The translations under genes were made by a program, and so were the position numbers. A stretch of 64,000 bases of DNA, taken from the NCBI RefSeq assembly GCF_000949135.2, contig NZ_JTAN02000019.1, forward strand, positions 744,001-808,000, read 5' to 3'. Below the pieces are notes generated by a model, which was not told the DNA's origin, made no database searches, and saw nothing but the letters and a program-made list of their open reading frames with translations. The stretch is from Burkholderia sp. USMB20. GTDB taxonomy: Bacteria > Pseudomonadota > Gammaproteobacteria > Burkholderiales > Burkholderiaceae. Shown here piece by piece: positions 46,464-56,020 of this stretch (the stretch's first letter is position 1; each line of letters starts with the position of its first letter).

Positions 46464-46569
46464 GGTGGCCTTGGAGGTCGCGGGTGAGCCGGCCCGCGCG
46501 TCGCCAGGGTCGTGGCGAAGCGCGGGCCGACGGACGCCTCCATTTTATGGGCAGCGCGCAATGTCGCGT

Positions 46570-46878
46570 TCAACCCTCCTGACGCTCGATCAGGAAGCGC
46601 TCGCGGCGCTTCCCCTTGATCCATGCCGGCTCGCGTCCCCGGCCGGACCACGTCGCCCCGGTGTTCGGATCGCGGTACTTCGGCGCGACGGCAGGCGTTT
46701 TTCGCGCCGCCCTCGCGGCACTGCCCTGACGGCCGAATATCTGTCTCGGGGTCAACCCATATTCGGCGACACGGGTACGGACCTCCTGCAGCACGGTCTC
46801 GAGTTCGGCCTGTCGCGCTTCCTCGGCACGTTTCATCAGTTCATTGGCTTGCGCCTTCAATTCGCGATAGCCTGACAT
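46570..46878 (-). CDS. H-NS-family nucleoid-associated protein
   Basis: The 102-residue protein starts at the ATG at 46878 after GGGAGGAAAGGG. It has an N-terminal oligomerisation helix (YRELKAQANELMKRAEEARQ). It has the C-terminal DNA-binding motif YRDPNTGATWSGRGREPAWI, characteristic of H-NS-like proteins in Burkholderia (Bv3F/HvrA type). It silences A+T-rich DNA. It lies between the LysR gene and the broken phosphomannomutase gene. Confidence 0.92.
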   Translation of the reverse strand: MSGYRELKAQANELMKRAEEARQAELETVLQEVRTRVAEYGLTPRQIFGRQGSAARAARKTPAVAPKYRDPNTGATWSGRGREPAWIKGKRRERFLIERQEG

Positions 46879-47044
46879 CCCTTTCCTCCCAATTGCTCCG
46901 GCGCCATGAAAAGCCGAACGGGGCGCAAGCCCCGAACGGTTCGTTGTGTTGTCAACGGGTGGTATCACGCGCGTGCGCCCGACGCGGCACGAGGCCTGTC
47001 TCCCTATGCATCGGATGCGTCGGCAGCACGCGTGCGCACGTCGT

Positions 47045-48448
47045 TCAGAACGGCAGCTCGACGTCCGGCTTGGCGGCCGTCAGCACGCGGCGGAAGTCCG
47101 CCTGGATGCGCTCGAGCCCTTCCTTGGTCTCCGCTTCGAACCGCAGCACGACCACCGGCGTCGTGTTCGACGAACGCGCGAGGCCGAAGCCGTCCGGGTA
47201 CTCGACGCGCAGCCCGTCGATCGTCACGACTTCGTCGGCGCCGTCGAACTTCGCTTCCTGCTGCAGCTTCTCGATCAGGCGGAAGTTCTCGCCCTCCTCG
47301 AGCTTGAGCTGCAGTTCCGGCGTGCTCATCGCGTCCGGCAGCGCATTGAGCAGCGCGCTCGGATCGGCCGTCTTCGCGAGGATCTCGAGCAGGCGCGCGC
47401 CCGTGTAGAGACCGTCGTCGAAGCCGTACCAGCGGTCCTTGAAGAACACGTGGCCGCTCATCTCGCCCGCGAGCGGCGCGCCCGTCTCGCGCAGCTTCGC
47501 CTTCACGAGCGAATGGCCCGTCTTCCACATCAGCGGCTCGCCGCCCTTCGCCTTCACCCACTGCGCGAGATGGCGCGTGCACTTCACGTCGTAGATGATC
47601 TGCGCGCCCGGGTTGCGCGACAGCACTTCCTCCGCGAACAGCATCAGCTGGCGGTCCGGGAAGATGATCTGGCCCGTCCTTCGTGACGACGCCCAGGCGG
47701 TCGCCGTCGCCAGTCGCGCGAAGCCGAGTTGGCGTCGGTGTCTTCAGCGCCTGGATCACGTCCTGCAGGTTTTCCGGGTGCGCGGATCGGGGTGGTGATT
47801 CGAAGACAGTGCACGGATCTGTCGGTGAGCGGCTCGACGAGTTCGCAGCGAGCGCTTGAACAGGCGCGTCGCGAGGGCAGACCGCGACGCTTATATGCCG
47901 AGCAGTCGCGAAGACGAGCTCAGCGGCGCCGCGAGCTTGATGTCGCCAACGATGCGCGCGATGTACTGATCGCGACGTCGAACTGCTCGAACGCGCCGCT
48001 GCCCGTTTTCGAAGCGTCGTCGACGATGCGGCGGTAGCAGCGCTGGATCTGCTCGCCGTAGATCCGCCGCGCCGCGCAGCACCATCCTTGAAGCCGTTGT
48101 AGTCGGGCGGTTTTGGAGGCTGCCGGACGACGATGCACGAATCGACGCGGCGCTCGCCGTCCTTCAGCGCGAGCGGCACGCTCGCCGCGAAATAGCCGAA
48201 CGGGCGTGGGCCACCATGCCGACGTCGACGACGTCGACGCCCCGCCGCACGCAGGCCATCGGCGAGTGGCCCCGACGAGCTCGGGCCCGACAGGCGGCCG
48301 TCGCGCGCGACGACGAACCGCGTCGCCCCCTGGGCGCGCACTTCGCTGCCGAAGGCCCGGCCGATCGCGCGCGCCGTGTCGGCGTCGAGCGTCTTGCCGA
48401 CCCACACCCGCGAATGTCATATGCCTTGAAGATGGATTGGGAGATCAT
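47045..48448 (-). pseudogene. manB: Phosphomannomutase/phosphoglucomutase with a dense patch of frameshifts
   Basis: The ATG at 48448 begins ISQSIFKAYDIRG, and 47045-47644 encodes an intact C-terminal half (IYDVKCTRHLAQWVKAKGGE, GEMSGHVFFKDRWYGFDDGL, IDGLRVEYPDGFGLARSSNT). Between about 47645 and 48410 the family sequence is recognisable only in alternating frames: VGKTLDADTARAIGRAFGSE, then VDVVDVGMV, then FGYFAASVPLALKDGERRV. Substitutions lie between the blocks. The phosphoserine loop (normally TGSHNPPDYNG) reads RQPPKPPDYNG, so the catalytic Ser is lost. The total length (468 codons) is normal. The enzyme supplies mannose-1-phosphate or glucose-1-phosphate for exopolysaccharide and LPS. 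The patch looks like poor sequence more than decay. Confidence 0.8.
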
Positions 48449-48600
48449 CGATTCTCTCTGGGTTGCGTGCATGAAGCAGTCGGACCGTTGCGTGATCGCG
48501 CACTGCGTTCGGATTCAGGATGCCGTCGCGGCGCGCGTACGTCCCTGCGTCCTGACGACGGCGCCGTCCCGATGTCATGACGAACCGTCGCGCGACGAAC

Positions 48601-48834
48601 TCACGCACAGCCTGGCGCGAACTCGTCGCGAAACTCGCAAAACAGCTTGCCGCGCGTGGCGAGGTGGTCGATCTGGGCCAGTGTCAGCGATGCGATGCGC
48701 GATGCCGTCATTTCCGAGACGCCGAGTTGTCGTGTGGCCTCGCTCCGGTTGACGAGGAGCAGCCACTTCGCAAGCATGAGATACGATCGATTGAATTCCG
48801 CGATCGCATCGGAAATGTCGTGTTGTTCGGCCAT
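48601..48834 (-). CDS. Short FlhD-like protein, copy 1
   Basis: The 77-residue protein contains AIAEFNRSYLMLAKWLLLVN, then RQLGVSEMTASRIASLTLAQ and LATRGKLFCEFRDEF. These align with residues 1 to about 70 of flagellar regulator FlhD, including the LG-x(3-8)-LT pattern and the Cys of the L-CxFR motif. It ends before the C-terminal 40-50 residues of FlhD. No flhC gene is adjacent. It lies between the phosphomannomutase gene and bcsC, just beyond the 3' end of the cellulose operon. It may modify FlhDC or act on its own. Confidence 0.75.
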   Translation of the reverse strand: MAEQHDISDAIAEFNRSYLMLAKWLLLVNRSEATRQLGVSEMTASRIASLTLAQIDHLATRGKLFCEFRDEFAPGCA

Positions 48835-49033
48835 GGTCGGTCTTGAAGGGCCAGCGCGTGCGCTTTGCCGGTCGATTCGCTTCGACCCGGTGGTTCGGCA
48901 CTCGCCGGATTTTCGATGACACACTGTACGTCGCGAACGCAGCGCCGGACCGACAAAGCTCTGAACGGATCCGCCAGCGCGCGCAGGCGCGCGTCGATTC
49001 GCGCGGCATCGCCACGGCGCCATGCGGATCCGT

Positions 49034-52000
49034 TCAATCGGCGTCGGCGAGATACGGCGACGTGAACGCGCGCGGCGGGAACGCCGGCAGGCCGCCTTGC
49101 GGCGTAAAGCTGTAACGGAGATAGACGGCCGCCGTCCACTCGCGGTATTGATACGCATTGCCGAACGAAGCCGCTCCACCAACGGCCAGCTGCGGCGCGA
49201 CCTGGTATTCGCCGCGCGCGGCGAGCGAATACGCGATGCCCGTCTTGCTGCGGGCGGGATACACAGCCCCCGCGTCCAGCCCCACCGCCTGGCTGGCGGC
49301 GGCATTCGCGGCCGCTTGCGCCTGCATGCCGGAATCGAGCGGGAAATACGGCACCGCGTTCTGCCGGTAATGCTGCACGCCGAACGAACCGCTCAAATCG
49401 TACGCAAACGCGCCCGTTCGTCCCGCGTACTCGACCGGTATATTCAGGATCACGTATTGCTGCGGACTGAAATAGCCGCCCTGGCCGTACGTGAAATACG
49501 ACTGGTTCTTGCTGAAGTGCATCCATGTCGCATTGACGCCCACGGTGAGCGTCCGGTCGGCGTCGCGCAGCAGGCGCGTATAGGCGCCGCCGCTGCCCTT
49601 GCCGGCGAAGTTGCGTTCGACGTGATGGCCGTCGTAGTAGTCGAACGCGCCCGCGACGTACGCGCCGCTGGTGCCGTCGTCCCAGCTCAGCGCGCCGCGC
49701 GCGCCGCTGCGCGTCACGCCGCCCCACTTGAGGCCGGCACTCGCATCGCGCGCGCCCGCGAACGAAAGCAGGCTGTCGGTCACCGCGCGACGCGTGACGG
49801 CCAGCGAGTAGGCCGCCCGATCGGTGATCGCACCGTTGAAGCGCACGCCGCCGACCACATCCTGGTACGGAAACCCGACCGGCGTCGCGCCGATATCGGC
49901 CTTCAATTGCTTGCCTTCGTAACCCAGGGAGAGACCGACGCCGCTCGCCGTTTCGGAACCCGGCGAGCCGCCGCCGGCCGACCTCGAGAGCCCCGCGCCG
50001 AACCGGGCGAGAGTCGGCACGTCGGTCGCCGAGTTGCCGCCGTCGAGCATGACCGGCGTGGCGGTCACGACGACGTGACCGTTGCCTGCCTTGATACGCC
50101 CTTCCAGCGGCGCCTCGATGTCGGTGAGGCCGGACAGCCCCGCCTCGCCCGTCCGGTTTCGGAACACGAGGCCGCCCGATGCCGTGCTGGCCTGCTCGCT
50201 GTTCACCTGGGCCAGTTCCGACGCGACGTCGAGCATCTGAGCGTTGGCGCCCGCGCCCGCATCCCGCTGCGGCGCACGGGCCACGGCCTCGCTGCCCGCA
50301 TAGCCGGCCGGCGGCTGCGGGATATAGCGAGGCGGCGCATCGGCCTGCCCGTAGGCCGATGAAAGAACGGCGCGCGCGCCCGCGGCGACCTTCGTCCCGC
50401 CGCGGGCCGGCCGCCCGGCCTGGCACCCGACGCGGCCGCCGGCGAACCGGTCGCCGCCGCGGCCCGCGACGCGGGCGACATCGGCCACGGCGTGGCGACG
50501 TAGCCAGCACAGTCGTCGTTCGGATCGGACTGCGCCACGCATCCCGCGGACGCCCCCGCCGGCGGTACGTCCGCGGCAGGCTCCCGATAGGGCTGATAGC
50601 GCCGCGCGGTCGCGGGGCCGCCCGACTCGCCCGCGCCGGCAGCCGCCTGGCCATAGCCGCCGGGATCGCCGGGATCGGCAGTGACCGCCTGCGGCGACAT
50701 GGCGGGCGGCACCATGCGCGCGGCCGGCACGGCGGACGGGGTGACGTAGGTCGCGGGCGGCGCGGGAGGCATCGTATAGGGCACGGTCGGAGCGGACGAA
50801 GACGGGGTGGACCAGGAAGGCACGCCCGGCAGCGGCGATACCGCGGCCCCGAAGCCGGTCGACGGATGAACGACATCGACGGCGGTCTTGCCTTCGAACG
50901 GATTGGTACCGGGCAGCGGGTTCGCGCCGATGCGCCGCATCGCGTCTTCCCAGCCGCGCGGCACGTTCGACGGCGCCGGCTTGCTGCCCGGCGGCGGCGT
51001 ATTGGCGGCCAGCAGCGAACGCTGCAGATACTGCGCGGCGAGCGAAAGATTCCCCTGCGCGCGATACAGGCGGCCGGTCGCGGCAAGCAAGCCCGGGTCA
51101 TCGGGCGCGATGCGCAGCGCCGTGGCCGCGAACGCTTCACCGTCGCGCCATGCCTTCGCGCTGCTCGCCGCGTAGATCGCCGCGACCAGCAAGCCCGTAT
51201 CGTCGGGCCGGCGGGCCAGCGCGACCCGATAGCATTTCAGCGCGTTCGGCGCGTCGCCCGCCGACGTGTACAGCCGCGCGAGCGCGGCCTGGAGTTCGGG
51301 ACTGTCGGGCATCGCGGCCAGCCACGGCGCGATGACGGCGTAGCCGCCGGCGAGGTCGCCGGCCTGGCGTACCGCATCGGCCTGCCGCACGACGATCTCG
51401 AGGTTCAGGCGTTCGAAGTCGCCGCGCTGCGCGGGCGACAGCGGCAGCGCGGCGAGCCGGCGCATCGCGTCGCCCAGCAGCGCATCGTTGCGCACGGTCA
51501 GCAGCGTCCGCGCGTACTGCAGCAGCAAATCGGCGTTGTCCGGCTCGCGCGCCAGCGCACGCTGCACGATCCACAGCGCACGCGACGTGTCGCCGGCCGC
51601 CGCATAGCCCGCCGACAACTGCGCCGCGAGTCCCGGCACCGACTGGCCGATCCCCTCGGCGTCGTGCAGCACGCCGAGCGCCTGCGCGCGGCGGCCTTCG
51701 CGCACCAGCCGTGTCGCGAGTGCCACCTGCTGGCCCACCCAGAGGCGGTGCTGCAACGTCGTCATCGCCGCCGTGCGTTGCGCGGGCGCGATGCGCTCCA
51801 GCCGCTGCAGCCCGAGGCTCCAGTCTTGCGTCTGCTCGGCCAGCAGCGCGCCGGCATAGAGTGCGTCGGTCATGTCGGGCCGTTCGGCCAGCAATCCGTC
51901 CATCATGCTGCGCGCCGACGCGATCGCGCCTTGCCGCACGTACACGCGCGCCAGATCCAGCCGCAGCCACGGATCGTCCGGATTGCCGGCAAGCGCGTCC

Positions 52001-53496
52001 TCGAACAGGCTGCGCGCCGTGCCCAGATCGCCGCGCGCTTCGGCTTGCCGCGCCTGCGCGGCCTCGGCCGTACGACGCAACCGGTCGAGGCCGCCGGCCT
52101 TCGCCTGCTGCTCGGCGCTCAGTTGCGTCGCGAACTGCAACGCTTCGTCGCCGCGCCCCTGCGCGGCCAGCGCGCCGACCAGGCCGCGTATCGCGTCCGG
52201 GTTGTCGGACTGACGCCGCAGCGCCATCCGGTACGCCTGCTCGGCGCCGCGCGCATCGCGATTCTCCAGCAGCGCGTCGCCGAGCATCACCTGCGCGGTC
52301 ACGTTCGACGGATCGGCAAGAATCGCGCGTTCGAACAGCGCCTTCGCTCGCGCGAACTCGCCGTTGCTTTGCGCGCCGAGCGCCTCGCTCGTGTACGACC
52401 AGTACGTCGCACTGCCGAGCGCCGAGCGCCAGCGCGCCGCGTTCCCGCCTCGCGACGCGCGCTCCAGATCGCTGCGTGCCTGCGCGAAGTGCTCCTGCTT
52501 CAGTTCGACGATGCCGCGGCCGCCCAGCGCGTCGCTGTCGTTCGGCGACGTGGCGAGCACGGCATTGAAGCGGGCGCGCGCCGTGTCCAGATCGCCGCGC
52601 TCGAGTGCCGCAAAACCATCCTCGATCGCGTGGCCGCGCGCTTCGTTCGATGCGCTGCGTTGATCGCCCTCGCGCGCGGTTTGATCCTGTCGCACCATGC
52701 TGTCGTAGCGCGCCTTGACCGGCGGATCGTCGGGCACCACCTTCAGATAGGCGAGGTAGCGCGCCTGATCCGACGGCCTGGCCGCGAGCCAGAGCAGCGC
52801 CTGGCGCCAGCTCTCGCGCGCCGCCTTCCCGACTTTCGCATCGGCGGACAACGACTCGAGCCGCGCGATGCCGTCGCGGCGCGTCGCGTCGCGATAGGTC
52901 AGGTGCTGCGCATACGCGAGTGCGTAGCGCGGATCGTCGGGGTTGTCACGCGCGAGACGCTCCAGGCCGCGGCGGGCTTCGGCCCATCCGCTCGGCGTCG
53001 CCGCGAGCGCCTGGAAGTACTCGAGCTGCAGCGCGGGCGACGACGGCGCGCCCTGCAGCGCGCGCTGATACTGTTGCGCGGCCAGCGCGCTCTGCCCCGT
53101 CTGCGCGAGGCGGCGCGCGTCGCTGATCTCGCCGTCGCGCACGCTCGTCTCGCCCAGACGCTGGCCTAGCTCGTCGGTCCGCGCGAAGCCGGGCGCGATC
53201 CGGCGCAATTGTTCCAGGTAGCGGCGCGCACCGTCGACGTCCTTGCGGTCGGCGAGCACCATGCCCATGCCGAACAGCGCGTCGGGCTGATTCGGATCGA
53301 CGCCCAGCACCTTCTTCCAGGCCTGCGCCGCGAGGTCGCCCCGGCCATGCGCCTGCCAGTATCGCCCCTGATCGACGAGCACCTTCAGCGGGTCGCTGCC
53401 GGCCGCCGCCGCGTGCGGCAGTGTCAGCGCGAGCAGCAGACTCGCGATACCGCCCGCGCGGGCGGCGCCGAGCCCGCGTAACCGTCGGTTTCGCAT
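49034..53496 (-). pseudogene. bcsC: Cellulose synthase outer-membrane subunit BcsC, frameshifted
   Basis: From the ATG at 53496 come a signal peptide (ASLLLALTLPHAAAAGS) and about 20 TPR-like repeats (GMGMVLADRKDVDGARRYLE and others). A Pro-rich linker follows to about 50420. The outer-membrane beta-barrel domain (GVNATWMHFSKNQSYFTYGQ, YREWTAAVYLRYSFTPQGG) continues to 49034, but in another frame. The shift is in the GC-rich linker at about 50396-50430. The gene is one base short of a whole number of codons, so a single-base loss is likely. With it restored the protein would be about 1,487 residues. BcsC guides cellulose through the periplasm and outer membrane. Confidence 0.85.
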
Positions 53497-53497
53497 G

Positions 53498-56005
53498 TCA
53501 CTCCTTCAGCCGGCGCGCCGCACGCGCACGCAGCAGACGATAGAAGAGCGCCGCCGCGACGAACGCGGCCAGCACGCTGAACAGCGCAAGCAGCAGCGGA
53601 CGCCCCGACAGAAACCAGCGCAGGTACGTGACCGGCGGCAGCGCACCGACGTGATACGACGTTTCGTTCGACGTCACCGTGACGGTGCGATCGCGAATCA
53701 CGACCATCGCGCCCTGGACCGACGTGAGCATGTCGTCGTCGAGCAGTGCGCGGCCGAGCGCCTCGTCCGCCTGCCCGCTCGCGCTGATCAACGCGACAGC
53801 GCTGCGCGTCTTGCGCAACGGCGACTCGAAGCCGGCGATCAGCGCGCGCGTGCCGTCCGAGACGATCGACAGGCCGGCGCGCACGCGTTCGCGCTCGGCG
53901 TCAGGCGACGGCGCCGCCTCGGCGCCGCCGAACAGGCCACCGAACCGGCCGCCAAACAGGCCGCCGTCGCGATCCGTGCCGAACGGCATGCGCGCCGCCC
54001 AGCGCGTCAGCAGCGGCTGGGTGTCCGGCGCGCCGAGAATCAGCAGATCCTTGGACGCGAACGCGCCGACACCGGCGGCGTCCGTCACCGTCACACCGCT
54101 GACCGGATAGCCCGTGGACACGCCCATGCGTCCCATCGCGAGCAGGTACAGGCCGTAGACGTCCGCGCCCGGCTCGGCGGGCAGCACGACGGCCGTGTCC
54201 GACAGGTCGGCCATCCGCGTGAACGGAAAGCCGCTGTTCGCAAACGCGGCGAGGTCGGGCAGCGCCTTGTAGTGCGGAAACGACGACACGTCGATCGTCG
54301 AGTCCGGGTCGATCGAACCCGCGACGTTCTGCAGCAGCCGCCCCGTGCATCGGCCCATGTCCGGGATCTCGTAGAAGAAGTGCAGCTGCAACGGCGTGCG
54401 CGGCGTGAGCAGCAGCGGCGGCACGTGCAGCGTCGCGCGGTCGATACCGTTGGCGACGAACGGCAGGTAGCGGCTCAGGCTCCAGCGCGACGTTTCCCGT
54501 GCCGGGATCGGCAGCGCCTTCACGAACGTGTCGCCGACGCTCAGGTTGAGCGACGAACGGTCCGCGCGCAGCGTCGGCGTGTAGCGATAACGCAGGTCGA
54601 TCGGTGCGCCGCGCGTATCCCAGGTGAACAGATCGGGGGCGACGCGCAGATCGATCCGGACGGCGCCCGCGTCGTATCCGGACACGCTGAGCGCGCGCCC
54701 GTCGGCCAGTTCGCCGATCCGCACCGGGCGCGTCGACGACAGCCAGTTCGGCGCGTCGTACGGCACGCGCGGCGCGACGTTCTCGAGCCGGCTCACCGTG
54801 GCATGCGTACCCGCCAGCGTCTTGCTGCCGAGCACGAGCGTGAGCGCGGCGACCTTCACTTCGTCCGGCGTGCGACCGAGCACCAGCAGCAGCTGGCCGT
54901 GAGCCGGCGCCTGCCGCTCGACGACGGCCAGCGTCGGTCCGTCGATCGCCGGCAGCGTCACGCCGTCCAGACGATCGTCGGCCGTCGCGAACACCACCGC
55001 GTTGCCCGATTCAGGCAGGCCGCCGGGCCGGGCCGGAAACCGCGCGCCGCGATACGAGGCCAGCGCGCCGAACCACGACGCGACGATGCCCGCCGCTTCC
55101 AGCGTCTCCCGCGGCGGTCGCGCGGCGAATGCGAACGGCAGCTCGAGCCGCCGGACGTCCCGCGAATCGAAGAACGGCGCGGGCAGGACGCCGAGTTCCG
55201 GCCGCTCCGGCAGCGCCGCATAGGTCAGCTCGAGCCGGCTCGCGTTGCTCACCGTTGCCCACAGCGACGAGTTGGCGGGATCCTCGCAGTCTTTCGTGTA
55301 ATGACCGATCAGCTGAACGTTCAGATGGTTGTACTCGGTGACGAAGCGCGGATCGATCGACACGTCGCGCGCAACCGTCATGCCGGCTTGAGCGGCCGGC
55401 AACGGCAGCGTCGCCGCCACTTCGCCGTTGATCAGCACCTTGAGCTGCGACAGATCCGGCAGCAGCGCGGGCGAGTAGCTGTAGACCAGATGCAGCGTCG
55501 CGCCCATGACGACCTCGTCGCGCCGGACCGAGAACGCGATGCCGTTCTGGCCGTCGGTACCCCGCAGCTGCAGCGGATCGCGTGCCCCGAGATCAGCGAA
55601 CGTCAATGCCTGGCGCCGGCCGCCGGGCACGAGCGTGCCGGGCTCGGCCGTGGTCGGCAGCATACCGAAGCGGCGACGCGCGGCGTCGGCCGCCGGCACC
55701 GGTTCGGCGAGCGGCGCGGGGCGCGCGGTGTCGGGCCCGACGACTATGGCCGGCGACGGCGGCGCCGCATCGCCCGACGACATCGCGCCATCCGCCGCGC
55801 GCATCGCGCCGGGCGCCTGCATCCCGGCGGCCGCTGCCCAGCTGCCCGATGCGATGCCGCCCGCCATTGCCCAGAGCAGTAGCGACACCATCCTGCGCGA
55901 CACGCGCGCATACCGGCCGACACGTGCAGGAACCGCGACAACCGCGCCCTGCGAAATGCACGCCTTGCGGCGCGTGCTGCCGCGCTGTCGCGACGCCCAC
56001 GTCAT
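53498..56005 (-). CDS. bcsB: Cellulose synthase periplasmic subunit BcsB
   Basis: The 835-residue protein starts at the ATG at 56005. It has an N-terminal membrane signal (MVSLLLWAMAGGIASGSWAA), BcsB carbohydrate-binding and flavodoxin-like domains (SFPHYKALPDLAAFANSGFP) and one C-terminal membrane anchor (FLSGRPLLLALFSVLAAFV). A Gly/Phe-rich stretch (GGLFGGRFGGLFGG) lies near residue 680. It joins BcsA in the inner membrane complex. It ends one base before the bcsC start and begins 15 bases after the bcsA stop. Confidence 0.92.
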   Translation of the reverse strand: MTWASRQRGSTRRKACISQGAVVAVPARVGRYARVSRRMVSLLLWAMAGGIASGSWAAAAGMQAPGAMRAADGAMSSGDAAPPSPAIVVGPDTARPAPLAEPVPAADAARRRFGMLPTTAEPGTLVPGGRRQALTFADLGARDPLQLRGTDGQNGIAFSVRRDEVVMGATLHLVYSYSPALLPDLSQLKVLINGEVAATLPLPAAQAGMTVARDVSIDPRFVTEYNHLNVQLIGHYTKDCEDPANSSLWATVSNASRLELTYAALPERPELGVLPAPFFDSRDVRRLELPFAFAARPPRETLEAAGIVASWFGALASYRGARFPARPGGLPESGNAVVFATADDRLDGVTLPAIDGPTLAVVERQAPAHGQLLLVLGRTPDEVKVAALTLVLGSKTLAGTHATVSRLENVAPRVPYDAPNWLSSTRPVRIGELADGRALSVSGYDAGAVRIDLRVAPDLFTWDTRGAPIDLRYRYTPTLRADRSSLNLSVGDTFVKALPIPARETSRWSLSRYLPFVANGIDRATLHVPPLLLTPRTPLQLHFFYEIPDMGRCTGRLLQNVAGSIDPDSTIDVSSFPHYKALPDLAAFANSGFPFTRMADLSDTAVVLPAEPGADVYGLYLLAMGRMGVSTGYPVSGVTVTDAAGVGAFASKDLLILGAPDTQPLLTRWAARMPFGTDRDGGLFGGRFGGLFGGAEAAPSPDAERERVRAGLSIVSDGTRALIAGFESPLRKTRSAVALISASGQADEALGRALLDDDMLTSVQGAMVVIRDRTVTVTSNETSYHVGALPPVTYLRWFLSGRPLLLALFSVLAAFVAAALFYRLLRARAARRLKE

Positions 56006-56020
56006 TCTTTCCGCCTCATG

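Noticed and set aside
46916-46935. Hairpin CGGGGC-GCAA-GCCCCG as terminator of the phosphomannomutase gene
   Set aside because: The stem is only six base pairs and the nearest T run is several bases away on the minus strand, so it is too weak to list.
50179-53169. A 996-codon plus-strand frame
   Set aside because: It is antisense to the TPR region of bcsC, with Arg/Ala-rich composition and no family resemblance.
53495-55882. A 795-codon plus-strand frame
   Set aside because: It is antisense to bcsB and made of Arg/Gln/Asp-rich low-complexity sequence typical of shadow frames in this GC content.
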